A stretch of DNA of 64,000 nt, taken from contig NC_084776.1 in assembly GCF_028858725.1 (NCBI RefSeq), positions 4,960,001 to 5,024,000 on the forward strand, read 5' to 3'. A program made the position numbers and the translations under genes. The stretch is from Colius striatus. Taxonomy: Eukaryota > Chordata > Aves > Coliiformes > Coliidae. Positions 27,023 to 40,097 of this stretch are shown piece after piece; within the stretch, counting starts at the first letter, position 1, and every line of letters starts with the position of its first letter. Below the pieces are notes generated by a model that did not search any database, was not told where the DNA came from, and saw only the letters and a list, made by a program, of their open reading frames with translations.

Positions 27023-30000
27023 TATGGGAGAAATGTCAGTAAACCTCTCCTTGCTGCTGCTTCTGTGCATTTATCCAACATTTGTGCTGAGCTCTCTCAA
27101 ACTAGGACTGAAGAGTTCAGCTACATGGAGAGCCAAGGAGGGAGAGTGATTATTTTTTGTGAAATCAAGGTAAAATCTTGATGGAGAGGATGTATGAAAA
27201 TGTTGCTATATGAGGGGATGAATATGCATTTATAACATTCCCTTAAGCCTTCAGTCACAACAGGAGTCTTGCAGCGATGCTGCAGCTGGATGAGACTGCT
27301 CTGCACTGAGCAGGACCTGCCATTAGCCAAGGGAATCTTTGACTAAAGATGGCTTTATCCTATTTTTAATAACAAAAAAGAGCTTCACTACCTCACCTGC
27401 AGGGCAGCAGAAGGCAGAGCTCACTCCTTCAATGCTGCCTGAAGTCCCTGCATAAAAAAATGATTGTAGTTTCCTTGGTTATGTCAAAAAAAAGGTGGTC
27501 ATAGCTGAGAGTTTCTGACTGTGGCCTCTCTGGGGAGCTGGGTGTTATTTTTCCAAGTGGGATGGTTAATAGATACCAGCTTTGCCACCATAAAATGAGG
27601 AAAACAGCTGCAGGTTTCACAGTCAGGTAGCTAAGCCTGGCCATCCCTGAGCAGGAATATTGTGTTGTGCTCACCTAGCTGTGGCACAGTGAGAATTATA
27701 CACGCCTCACGTCCCCAGGGATTTTACAGCCAGGGAGCTGAGGCACATTCATTATCCTGCCGTCAAAACAGCCCATTCTCCTACACTGAGGACAAAGCCT
27801 CACTCGGAGCTGCCCTCAGGGGCTGCTGTAACAGGGGCTACCTGAGGTCAGGGCTGGAGGTGAGCTGGCAAAGCTGCCCAAGGCAGGGTGGCTGCTTGTG
27901 TTCCCTCCTGCTTAGCTCCAGCTCAGGCCACAGCCCTGCTATAAAGCTCATTTTTTTACACAAAAAAGGACAGCATTGCTGCCACTTCGATGTGAAGCTT
28001 GGAAAAAGGATGGGCATTGCCCCATCCCTCTCTGAGCTGGGAACTCTCTCCAGCATGCAAAAAATTCCATTTTGGGGGGGGGTGGGTGGTCAGAATGGGA
28101 ACTCCTGCTGGGAACTCATCCTCCTAAAGCTTCAAAACCAGTAGCAGTGACTGGGATGCAGTCCCATGTGGGCTGATGGGTCCTTCACAGCTGCTCAGAC
28201 TGCAGTGGTGATGAGCAGATCTGGTGTCTTCATGAAGCTGTGTCCATCCCTACCCCATGAAACCAGAGGTGCAGTGGGTAAAATGCAACCAAAACAGAGA
28301 CTCTGGACTCCTTGGGTTTTGTTTTTACATTAATAGCAAGATTTGGGATATAAAGCTGTGATCAATCAGAATCAAGGTCCAGAGAACATCCCTGGTTTAC
28401 ACCACTTGCACTGGAGCCACAGCTCTCAAGGATCTGGCCTTCAAGCAGCTCGTTCCCACTGTGCCATGCTTGGTATTGAGTACAGGGCTGCTTTAGGGAG
28501 CAGACACATTTGTCATCCACAGCAAAGTTCCATGCAGAGCCAACCCTCCTGGCAGATTTTTATTGCAGGGAGAGGAGAAGGTTTATGTGAACTGGATTTA
28601 TGAAGGCAGTTGTACAACTGTTTGCTCTCTGCTCCTTAGCAGCAAACGGGTGAGTACAAACATCTCCATTTAAGGAGAAAAGACTCGATTCGGGTTTGGT
28701 TTTGTTATCGACTTCCAGTTTCATTTGTAGGTTGTGTAGCTCAGCCCTAACTCCATAGCACTGAATAGAGGTAAGAGTCTTGACAGAGCAATGATGGAAA
28801 TCTTCCTGCAAGGGAAAAGTTTCAGTTTGGGTAGTGGCTGTAAAGAAGAGCCTCTTTGTGATGCTCAGTCACTAGTACAATTCCATCTGCACCCCATGAA
28901 TGCAGATCTAGCCACGGCCATCCAAGCAGAGTACCCTGAGCAGTTGATTTGCCCAACAAGTCTTGGCTGCTCCAGGCAGTTCTCTCTCCTGTAGTCCCTG
29001 CATCAGAAGATACTGTTCTTACTACATGGAAAAGTCAAGAGACAAAAACAAATTCACAGGAAAATGTTTAGCATGCAGATTCAGTGCCCAAGTTAGATTA
29101 GGACTGCTCTGTAAATGACCTGGGATCACATCAGATTATGAAGACTGCAGTTTATAAAGCTTCTCCCTCTCAGCTTGGATTAAATCTTTGGCCACATATT
29201 GTAAAGTAAATAGAAAATGAAATATGGAATAGCTGCTCCCAAAGTGAATGTAGTCTGTCCAGTGGGTGATTATTTTTTCCTACAAGAAGAATGCAGTTTG
29301 CTTATGGCATTAAATACTGTGCCATGTTAGATACATAGACAGACAGAATTGACTTGAATTCCCATGCTCCCTAATGTTAAGGCCTTTGTTTTTGCAACTT
29401 TAACACTATTATGCTGTAGGTGGAGAGATTTTGTCCTTAAAAATGTTTATTTGCAAGCCCCTCTGTGTGGTGGGGCACAGGTCTGCACTGGGCCTGTAGG
29501 AAAACTGGAATAAAACCAGCAAATAGGAAACCTATGTTGGATGATCCCACAACCAAAACCAATTAGCCTTGATTTCCTTCAGTGCTTTCATATTGGACTT
29601 CTATCATCGCTGTAATTTGACATGAATATGCTTGAAGGTTTAGTATGGGAATGTTTGTGGCAGTTGTTTTTAGTAAGTTCCCCATTAATGTCGAATTAAC
29701 TGGAGACTGAAAGAGTCAAACACACATTTAATTATGGAGATGCCTGCATGACAGCATAAGATCTCAAACAAAAAGGACTCTCCTAATATGACTAATCTGG
29801 AGATTTAAAAGTATCAGTCATGCATAAATAGCAATATATTGATGACTAAAAGCAGCACTACCATCTATTGCACTATACAGCCTGTAGGTTACCAACCATT
29901 TCTTCTAAGTTTCTAGTTGCAGGCAGGCAAGTGCAGCACAGTGCATCCCTCAGGCTGGGTGGGATTAACCTAACCATCCAAAGGCTGGGCCTCTGCTCCC

Positions 30001-30619
30001 CAAAACTGCAGAACAAGAGGCAAAGGATGAGTGGCAAAGGACAGGATTGCCCATCCTTTGCTGAGGGGCATCTCTCCTCCAGGGAGATTTCCTACTTTTA
30101 GTTTTGAAGGGCACTAAAAATCTTTAAAACAGATACTCTGTTACTTCAAATGTACCAAGTTCAGCTACACTGCCAAAATACAGGGACTTGGGTTTCCATT
30201 GGAGAACTGAAATGTGCCTTTCAGAACGTTCTGATAAAAGCTCTGGTCATTTCCATTGAATACCCCTCGAGGCTTTCCCTGTGCCAAGGGATCCAAGAGC
30301 TTTAGGATTCTTTCCTACCATTTAAAAAGCTAGTATTTAAGTAAAACACTATTACAGGACTCCAGTAAAATGACAAAGAACTGGTAACAATTCAAACCCA
30401 AGCATTCCTATTTCTATGAGACGTGAGGCTGTTTGAAATGAGTCACATCCAGTGGATATCAGCAGCGTGGGGCAAGCTGCCAGCACAGGGCCAGCTGAGG
30501 TGACGGGCAGGTGCCACTGTGGTGGGCAGCTGTGTGACACAGCGCCAGCCACGCCAGGGGCCAGCAGCAGCAGCCTTCCTCCTCCTCCTCACCCTCACAT
30601 TAGGGCTGTACCTCACCCT

Positions 30620-30790
30620 GTAATTTATAAAATTGCTCCTGCTAAAGCCAAAGAGGGCGGAGCAGAGCGGTGTGAGCTCAGCCAGGAGGAACGGGCCAAG
30701 CGCGGCGCAGGAATTCCTGGGCTTTGATCTGCTGCCAGCACCGACTCCTGCCGCCGGGGAAGCTCCGAAGGAAACAGATTGCAAAGTGTG
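30620..30790 (+). promoter_or_regulatory. orphan TATA box plus CpG/GC-box patch
   Basis: TATAAAA at 30626-30632 is followed about 23-28 bp later by a GC box (GGGCGG, 30655-30660) and then by a locally CpG-enriched stretch (around AGCGCGGCGCAGG and GCCGCCGGGG) to about 30780. The spacing would suit a start near 30657. No recognised gene lies immediately downstream, so this is a candidate orphan promoter or enhancer only. Confidence 0.25.
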
Positions 30791-33700
30791 GCCTTCCTCC
30801 AAGGCTCTGGGTTCCATTCCTCACACTGTGGCCTTGCAATTTTGCGTCCATGAGCTACAGATAAGAAGGTTGAAAGTGCAGCAGAACAAGGTTAAGCCCT
30901 GGTGTGGATTCACACCCAGCTCTTTGGGTAACCAGAAGTAGCTCCGGAGCAAAAGCCCTGAGGAAGGAGTTTCTGAGAAGCCTCACTCTGTACAAACAGA
31001 CATCTCTATTTCAGCTCTTTATCAGGGACATTGCCAGTTTATTTCTTTATTTTTTTAAACCAACTTATCCTTGTAAATATTGCTATTGAAACTCAAGACA
31101 CCAATTTGCTTTCTGAGGGTCCAATCTTGAGAAACAGCTTGAGGGACTCCTGTGTCCCTCTGGATTGATGTTTACCCACTCACTGTCTAAGTGGCTTCTG
31201 AAAACCTCCTAATTATTCTGTGGCTTTTTCTCTTTAGGCCTTCCAGCAGTTACATGATGGTCAAAGCCTCATCAGTGTAACTCAGATCTCTCAGTTACAT
31301 CACTGGAACGCTGTAGGCTTTCCTCCACCACAACAGAAAGAGACGTCAGGTTAGAGTCTGTCTGAAAACTTAACCACTTCCACCAAAGATAACACAATTT
31401 ATAACTCTATCTCAAGGGCAGGGTGAAAATTAACTGGATGGCAGAGGCAAGGCTTCACAAAGGTTGACAACAGCAGTAACATTTGTTTTGCAATCACTCT
31501 GTTTTCCAGACAAGCAGAGAGATTTGCACTAGAGTCAAACCTCTTGATGCTTTTCTCTCTTGCAAGTCTTCTAACCTCTCTGCAACTTGGCTTGTGTACC
31601 ACAAAATAAATGGTACATACCAAGAGTTTCCTGTTGTCCAGACAGGACATTGTGAAAGAGAGTTCTAATTACTCTTTGTAACATACCACAGCCAAGGAAA
31701 AGAGTTTTGTCCTTGAATACCATAAGTTATCTCTGCAGAAACACTGCAAAAAGAATCTGTCAATATACCAGGGGAATTACAAGTTAGAGTCACCCGTCTC
31801 CCCTTGTCCCTGCCAGCTCCTTTACTCCTTCCCACCAAGGCTAACCAGCATTATTTAGATTAGGAGATATGGTAGGGACAGTGTGTCTGATGTTTTGTTG
31901 GGCTCTAAGAAAAAGAAAAGATACTCATTTTGCTTCTGAGTTATATTTGTAACCATTTGCAAGCAACAGAGACAAATGGATTCATATTTTATTGTCTGTT
32001 AACAAAACCTTGAAGACCTGAAGTTGTGCTGTGCATCAGAGACAATTTCTCTCTTTCCAAATGTATTTAAGGAACATTAAAAAAACCTCCAAAAAAGAAC
32101 AAGTGCTCAGCAAGATGCTTTGTGAGAAAGCCCCATGTGCTCCTGGCAGGAAAGGCAAAGCGAGTTCGCAGGCTGCAGTTCCCTGCCCATGAGGCTGAGC
32201 CCTGTGCAGAGTCAGGCACCTCTTCAGTTTAACTGACTTCCATTCATCTTGGTCTTTTATCTCCTATATTTATTAAGATAAAATGCAATCATAAAATTAA
32301 TTCAATTCAAGCAAACTTATCTTTAAAATCTCAAAATGACAGACTATTCAATCAGAGTAAAACTTCAACCATTTAAACCACTGACAAGAGATCAATTTGT
32401 TTTCTTTTGCTAAATATGTTTAAAATCTCCAAGCAGTACAAATGGGATGTGGAAATCATTTCCTTTCAAATGACAAATGATGGACTAGATTCCACCCACT
32501 CTGTTCACTTTAGGCCTGACCTAGAGCTGATAGGAAACAATGAAAACGTGAATGGATTTTATGTCAGACCCATTAAGTAACAGCTTATTTCACTTTATTG
32601 ATTGGGATGTCAAAAAATGAGGTATTAAGAGTGATTACGGACGGCAGACACACTCAGGGAGCAAAAATCAGTGGTGGGAAGCAAAAAGGGTAAAAGTTTT
32701 TGCATGTCAGTGTCATAAACAAGGATTAAAGTTGGTCTGCTCTTCCTGAGGAAAGCGATTTAAGCATGGAGCTGGTCTATTCTGGCTTTGGTATAAGTGT
32801 CAACGTTTTTCACTTACTTCTGAATAGGCAAAAATTTGTGGCCATACCAAATATTGGGGTCAAACAGAAGGAATTTGTTCCACATGGGTAACAGGTTGCT
32901 AAAAAAAAATCTTCAAACCCCTCTACTTTTGGAGGCTTAGCACATCCAACATCTGCAAGAGGGCATTAATGTGATTTTAGTTTTGTTCCAAGAGTGGGGT
33001 GCAGCTGGTGGTGATGTTTTCCTTTGCAGGCCACAAGAATGAGACTCTGTCAGTGTACATGGAGGATGGGATGGGACTTCCTAGAATCCATGGACACTGA
33101 AAGTGTATGTTGTTACAATACAGTGAGAGTAATTCTGTATTCTCTGCTACAGGCTTCCTAAAGGGAGGCTACAACACAGAGTCTCATTACTCTCTTATCC
33201 CTTTGGTTTAAGTAACTGAACGGTGATATTCCAGGGGTTCTTGACAGAACAGTCCAAACTGAACCTGAGGACGACAGCAGCTGCTTAACTCCTGAGTCAG
33301 GTTCCCCTGGCTTTTGTATAAAATCCTCTTTGTGAGTGAATTTTACCTTTATATTCCTTTTAGTTCACTCCTCTTTGCCTATTAACATAAATGACACACT
33401 GATTTCACTTGGAAGAACTGATAGGTATTCCAAGGGCTATGGGTCACTCAGCCCTAACCAGCAGGTTCCAGTCCCTGATGTCTGTTTTTATGGTGTGATT
33501 ACTAAAAGTCAAAAAACTCCCTGACATTTGTTGTTTCTATGCAAGCCTGGAGTTCTGGTACCTTTCTGACTAAAGCTTCCCAAAGGAAATACTGCAGAAC
33601 CAATATCTGACAGCAGGATACTTCTGTATTTTAAACTCTGCAGTCATAACAGACTTGATTCATCTGATGACTCAGAACTTGTGCAGCTGGTCCAAGGCCA

Positions 33701-36302
33701 GTACAGAGACTCACAAGTGCTACTTTTTCTCTCCTTTTCTCAAGATGTGATCTTGTCTCAGTTCCACAAAGCACCTCCTGCCCTGGTGTCAACTTCCTCA
33801 TCTAAGGAGAAGGTTGAATGTAACATGCAACAAAGGAGGGATTTGATTTTTCACTCCCAACAGAAAGTTCTCTTTATAGCAAATTAATCAGAGGTATCCT
33901 ACTAGAAAATGTTACTGAGTGAAATACATTTGAGGTATGTCATGAAACCAGATGAACCTAAGTTTGCTAATCAAAACAAGGTGTGTTTGAAACAGTCTCA
34001 ACCACTGGTACGTTGGAAGATGTGCTTTTAGGATCAGCTATGCCATGGGGTATTAGCAACCTTCAAAAAAAAAGACCTTTTCATCTTTTCCTGTGTTTGA
34101 AAAGATGGATTAATATCCAATTGGATCTTCAGTTTGCTCAATATGCATTTGGCAATCTCTGTAATTTTGTTTATTGCTGGGAATGCAACCCACAGCAGGG
34201 CTGCTCTGTGATACTCAGACCAAGTGACTGTGGAATATTCTCCTTTAGTCACATAGATAATCAAATTACCATTTCATGTCTGTCTCTTGTTTAGGAGCTT
34301 AACTCATTGATTCAAGGTCCCTAAATCAGTGAACAAGCAACATAGACTCTCTCTGCATTGTGGTTTAAGTTTTCTAAACAATGAGAGCTTAAATTTCCCA
34401 TTAACTATTTAGGGTTTATTCTTATGGTAAAATTCCAGACTCACCTCGAATTTTACAATGTTCCTAACTGAGCCATTACCTTCAAAGAGGTTCAACGGCT
34501 CATCTCACAGATTTTTTAAACAGGACATTTTGAATTATCCCTCTTTCCTGTGAGTTTATAGCTACACTGCTCATTTGCCACTAATTGCTCTCATATGAAA
34601 GTTCCCTATGGACTCAAAGGACTTTCGTTATCATTCCCTGACGTAACTCTTGTCCCCACAAAATCTTGTGCATTGTGGCCATGAAAAAGACACTTTTCTC
34701 AGAAATACTGACAAAACCTTCAGTAGAATATGACATTTCATTATGTAGCCTAATGTGATGTAGCACAAGGTGCTTCCCTCTCAAATCACTTGTTTTCCTT
34801 GCAGTAAGTCTTGTCTATCATATTACTCGGTCATGCTGTAATCCCATTTCAGGCTGAATGCTGGCAGCAAGAGCACTGTGACATAGGGTAAATGTTTATG
34901 TTTCAACATTTCCACTGCAAATGGCTGTATATGCCAAGGAGCAAGTCCTTCTTTGATACCTGTGTCACCCTGGAAAAGTTGTCTGGGCCAGAACTAATTC
35001 CATTACTGTTTGGAAAGCTATTTATAAGCCTGCCTTCAGTGGGATTACCTGATTAATTAGATTAGGGGAAGGCTGAGGGAGGGAGAGGCACTTGTTTCAC
35101 AAGACCATTGACATGCATTTCAGTAAGAGATGCTTCTCCTTCACACTATGCTTAAAAAAGACTGTTAGATAAGGCAGAAATCTGGGACAATTTGCAGCAA
35201 GAGCTACATCCATGCTTCCAGCACGATTCTTGTCCTGGTTCAAACCCAGGGCAGAACTTACAGGGTAGTTCCACTGCCATGTGTCCACAGTCACACTAAG
35301 GAAGCCCAAGCACTTCTCTGAGTTGATTCATCCACTTGATCTGTACTGCACAGATGTGTCTGAGGACATGCTAAGAGGGAGCACAGCCTCCAGCTTTGCC
35401 CCCAGTGCTCCAGAGCACCCCACAGCTCACACTTAAATGGGAGCTTGTGTCCAAAGTGCGGCACGCAGAGCTTTATCTTGGGCTCACCTGAGGCCTATTG
35501 CTGTCTAGGTCTTGACATCTACATTACAGTAAAATTGATTTTCAAATTATAAACTTGAAGAAGAAATACAGTTTCCTTCAAAAGTTACATCAGTGAGTTA
35601 TGTTTTACCTCTAAACCTAAGGAAAGAGCTTTGTCCCTAAAACTTCTAAATTAAACATTAGTGAAACTATCACCTTCCTCCATTATCACATACAGTCCTT
35701 AGAGAGGAAGGCTAGATCCTCATATTCTGTTTGTTATGAGGTCAAAAAGGACAGAAGGGTATTTTTCTACACCCTTACTTATCAGAAAAGCTTAATTTAT
35801 TCTCCCATGTAGACTGGGAGTGGAGAGGAGTTTCACCTGTCAAACTTGTTTCCCGTCCTCATTAAGGGCCCTACATGCTGCTCAGCTTGCCTCCCTGCTG
35901 CATTCAATTGCCCAAGAGCTTTCTGGGCCATAGCATACTGCCCTGCTGCCTCCAACTTCAGCCCGTTCCCACTGGCAACCCCAAAAAGTAAGTACCTGGG
36001 AAGATTTGTGATGTCTTGTTACAGATATATCTGTTTCGGCAACCATGGCATTGCTTACAAACATTTGCTTCTCTGCTACCTGTCTAACAAAGTGAGTGAC
36101 TAGTTATTGGGCAGGCTCATCATGAGAACTTGTCTGTGCCACATGGCAAGAAGAGACTCAGTGTTTGTGTGAGATGTTTAGTTTTATTCATGCAACCTCC
36201 TGATAGAACTTCATTCCCCACTGATATCTCATCTGGTAACTGAATTTTCATCTTGGGTGGGAAAAAGGGAGCTTCTGGCAAGTTCTGCTTATTTGCTTGA
36301 GA

Positions 36303-36513
36303 GATTAATACTTACAAATATGTGGCTGATGTCAGGAGGTTGGGGCAGCACTTTTTTCTGTTGTATCCAGTGACAGAACAAGGGATAATGGCATGAAGCT
36401 GGAACATAAAATGTTCCAAAACCCACCTGGATGTGTTCCTGTGTGATCTGATCTGGGGGGGTTGGACTAGATGATCTCTAAAGGTCCCTTCCAACTCCTA
36501 CCATTCTATGATC
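36303..36513 (+). repeat. CR1 LINE 3' fragment, sense, internally deleted
   Basis: Sense CR1. It starts near ATTAATACTTACAAATATG and runs through GGGGCAGCACTTTTTTCTG, the CCAGTGACAGAACAAGGG block and ACCTGGATGTGTTCCTGTG to the tail GGTCCCTTCCAACTCC and CCATTCTATGATC. The part normally found between the AACATGAGG and GGAGA blocks is missing, so it is an internally deleted copy. It shares the GGGGCAGCACTTTTTTCT junction with the CR1 at the right edge of the window. Confidence 0.88.
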
Positions 36514-39489
36514 TGTGCCACCCCAGACAATTCTGCAATGTGGTAAAAACCACAGACCCCACTTTTCTGTCCCTATTTGTATAATCCTACAACAGCATTT
36601 GGTGTCTGATTCACAAACTACATGTCTGCATGTGTCAATGGAATGCTTATAAAGTGTCCAGGAGTCCAAACTCCTCCATGCCCAGGCAAGTAGACAGTGC
36701 CTGTCCTAGAAATCATAGAAAACAGAAATTTGACCTAGGAATAATAAAGGCAAATCCCATAGATCATGTACTCGTTGATTGCACTGTGGAGATTGTCAAG
36801 AACTGCAACTAATTACAGATTTGCCCCGCAGACACCTGTCCAATGGGCATCTGAGGTATCAGACTGGGATTGCCTGGTTTATTTTGGACAAATCCTTTTG
36901 CAAATACCTCAGAGCCCTGATTAGAATAAATCAGAATAAATAATTAGAATAAATTAGAATTAGAGGATAAATTGTCTTTATCCAATGACAAAGTAACAGG
37001 CTATCAGCTGTTTGTTTTCAACACACTGCTCCTTCTTCCAAACACACTACATGACAGTGCCTCACAGCAGGGATCCATTCTGTAAGGAAAGTTCTTCCAT
37101 CTTCTTGTAACCCTGACTCACCTATGAAGATACATTTCTGGCTGAGCTCACTATGATGTATTCCTAGTCTTAAGAACATTTTTTAATCAAATGGATATTG
37201 GATATTTGAAGGGTGTTTTTTTTCTTTCATACCCTGTAAATAAGAGTAATGAAACTCAATAAGGTTTTTGCTTCCTTAATTTTGTAAGCCTAATGCCAAT
37301 TTTTTATGACTTAGATTTAATGGTTACTTGGTCCATAATGAGAGGCTTCTTTTGTTGTGATTTTTTAAGGCATTGTGATTCATTACATCACAAAAAGCAA
37401 TTACAGAGATGAGCTTGACAAAAGTCACTGGTATTAAAATCGTTGTATTGGTCAGAACTGCTTTAACAATATCCACGCTGAGGAATTCAGTCTCCTTAAG
37501 TAACACAGACATTCAGTTCAAAATCTAGTCTCATCACTGCTGTTGTGATGGCTGGTGATCTTAACTTAGTTCCACTCAGTCAAGCTTCATGATTTGAACA
37601 TTCTCTTTTTCATTCAAAATAAACAAGTTTGAAACAGGGATTTATTTATTTATTTTAACTGCTTCTTGAACCTGAGAATCTTTGCTCCTCCAGCAACAGG
37701 AAGCTACACCAATTGTTGTTTTAAAGACCACCCAATTTGTGAGATCTGTGACCATAGCACAAAGGTGGAAAAACAGGCTTTGAAGACTGTGAAGAGAAAA
37801 ATTCCATGTGACACGCTTGCCAATAGAGCCTAAATCAAATGTCAAAGGCAGTAGGGAAGGAAATGAACTGAAATGAATTGAGAAGAGACAGAAGAAAGAG
37901 TCAAAGAGGAGCACAGGGAGTGAGAGAAGATGGAGACAAAAGGCAATGCCTTTGACCTTCGAAGGTCTCAGCAAGTGTATTTTACAGGAGCCAGTCCAGG
38001 TTCTTACCAGAACCACAAAGAAGCCAGCCCCCCAGTCCTGGTGGCCATAATGTCACATGTTCAACAACATTTTTACAGCCTGAAAGAGCAAGTTGCTGGG
38101 GCAGTCCTTGGGGAATGCAAGGATGGAGGTGTGGTATTGAGCAGGAAGGTAGCTAGGCCACCTCAAAACAAAGCCATGCTGTTGGGATACCATTGAAGGT
38201 GTTGAAATGCAGCCATGCGTGTGGCTGGGCTCTTCCGTGGTGTCCTCAAACTTTGCTCCTTTTGGGTTAACAGGTAACATAAGGAATAGGAAACTTTATC
38301 ATCAGTGACACTGTTAAATTGGATGACAGATTGTACCAATTTATTAACAGTGATACCTTGCTGAGATTAATAGAAGCCTTTCTCAGGGAAGTAGCTTGGC
38401 TCTGCATTTCAGCTCTCCCTTCCAGCAACAAGCTTTACCCTCCCCTTGGAGCACAGCTGAGCAACCAACTGCCTGAAGTGGCCCAGCCCCAGCCACCCTT
38501 GCAGCAACCCCCATGGAGACCAAAATCTGCCCCTTGTACCAGGAAAGCTTTTTCCATTCTGATTCTAGAGAAACCAAGGGGTAAGTCTGGCCATGGAGGT
38601 TTACAAAGCTGCTACCACCTAGTTGGTTGCTTGCTCCTGGCACAGAGGGTTAGTAAAATGGACCGAGGGCTGTGAAAAGTCAGATTTAGCCTGAGAGCCA
38701 GCCAAGTCTCACAAGCCAGCTCACACTTCCTTCTGCTGCCTGTGGTAGAGATGGTTACCAGACAGGGATGACATGGCTGCTTGGATGGGGGGATGGCTTA
38801 CAAAGCATGGCAGCAGCAGCCAGCAGATCCCATCTGTCCCAGTTCTACCGTAAACGATGCTGATGCTGGATATAGCTTATTTGTCTTAACCTGTGGTTTG
38901 CTTCGCTGTGCCTATACTAATTGCTTTTGTTGAGGGCTGGAAGCTTTCAAACCTCCATTGTAAACAAGATCTTAGCTCAGAAGACAAAAGCTTGAATAGA
39001 ACTTAATGTTCTCCTAATTCATGCCCTGATTTGTGCAATACAAGGCAACACCACATTCATCACACAGAAACATGCTTGATATGGTCTTTTCCCTTAGTAA
39101 CATAACCCTTGCTTGGAAACATTTGGTTTGAGTAGATAAGATTATGGCTTACAGCTGGGGGATGGAGGAAGGCAGCCGGGCAGGTTATCACAGGCAGTCT
39201 AGCCACTGTAACCTCGATGTGGAGCGGGGTGAATTATTCCACAGGCAGCTTTATGTGACAGGGAGTGCGGTGCCGGCTCTGCAGTGCCCTGCTGGGCAGA
39301 GACAGGAGGGTTGCCCACCCCCGCCAGGGCTTCGGCTGGCCTGTGCCATATCCCTCACAGAAGGGCTCTCTCAGCTTCTGGTATTTAAAATGTAGGCACG
39401 TTGCAGCCGCCAAGTCCTCATCCGCCTGCTTATCCGGGTGCGTGCGTTGAGACAATGGCAACTCAACCACTGTCTCCTGTCACTCGGTG
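36514..39489. other. intergenic, upstream of MMD
   Basis: No gene recognised. An AT-rich stretch near 36920-36965 contains near-tandem AGAATAAAT units. The rest is unremarkable sequence leading into the MMD CpG island. Confidence 0.45.
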
Positions 39490-39798
39490 CTGTTCAATCG
39501 CGGCCGCCCCTGCAAGGCTGCGGGGGCCGAGCCGCAGCCCCGGCGCTCGGAGAGCCCCCGGCAGCGCTGCTGCGGTTCCCGTTGTCGTTTTGCAGGCCGA
39601 TCCTGGAAGCCCGGCTCCGCCTGGGCCACCTTCGGCGCGACCTCGCATCCAGGCCGCGGCTCGCGATCCCCGCCCGGCGCTTCCCCGCCGAGCTCCATCT
39701 CCCGGCAAAGAAGCGGCCGCGGACCCGGCTCCCGCAGCCGCCCCTCGCCGAGGATGATGCCCCGCGCCCGGCCGCCGCCCTCCCGCCATTGCCGCGGC

Positions 39799-39823
39799 GG
39801 GGGCGGGGGCGGGCCGCGGCGGG
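39799..39823 (+). other. putative G-quadruplex motif in MMD promoter
   Basis: Four G-tracts (5, 5, 3 and 3 G) with loops of 1, 1 and 7 nt meet the usual G3+N1-7 rule on the + strand, upstream of the MMD ATG. Confidence 0.5.
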
Positions 39824-40068
39824 CCCGGGCGCTGTGGGCGGGCAGGGGCGGAGGGAAGCGCGGGCCGGGCGGGCTGAGAGGAGCCGCGAGGGCGGTTAAA
39901 GCGGCCGCTCGCCCGCAGCCGCCCGCTCGGCTCCCGCGCGTCGCCCATCGCGGCGGCTCGCACGCCAATGAGGGCCCGGACTCCGGCCCTCGCCGCCTCA
40001 GGAGCCGCCCGCAGCCTCCCGTCCCGACCCCCCGCCCGCCCCTCGGCCGGGGCGGGCGGCCCGGACCC

Positions 40069-40097
40069 ATGCGGCGGCTCCAGGAGAGGTTTAGGAG
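40069..40097 (+). CDS. MMD: MMD coding exon 1
   Basis: Encodes the basic N-terminus MRRLQERFR plus two bases of the next Arg codon. The donor is AG|GTGAGA at 40097/40098. Without splicing the frame would stop at once (TGA at 40099), which supports this donor. The ATG has C at -3, a weak initiation context. Confidence 0.9.

Larger units (their letters stand above)
23091..36302. other. long repeat-poor intergenic block, no gene recognised
   Basis: About 13 kb without any CR1 fragment I can recognise and without a supportable exon. Open frames up to 167 codons occur but lack domains and exon structure. AT-rich stretches near 29.1-29.9, 32.2-32.6 and 33.9-34.8 kb could hold conserved non-coding elements, but that needs alignment. 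A TATA plus CpG patch at 30620-30790 and a 16-bp tandem duplication at 26991-27022 are listed separately. Confidence 0.45.

Noticed and set aside
27662-28144. 160-codon + strand ORF
   Set aside because: Mixed composition with no recognisable domain, promoter or splice context. This length is expected by chance in moderately GC-rich bird DNA.
35236-35248. tRNA/SINE B-box-like GGTTCAAACCC
   Set aside because: No matching A box or cloverleaf was found upstream, and no tRNA-derived SINE body.
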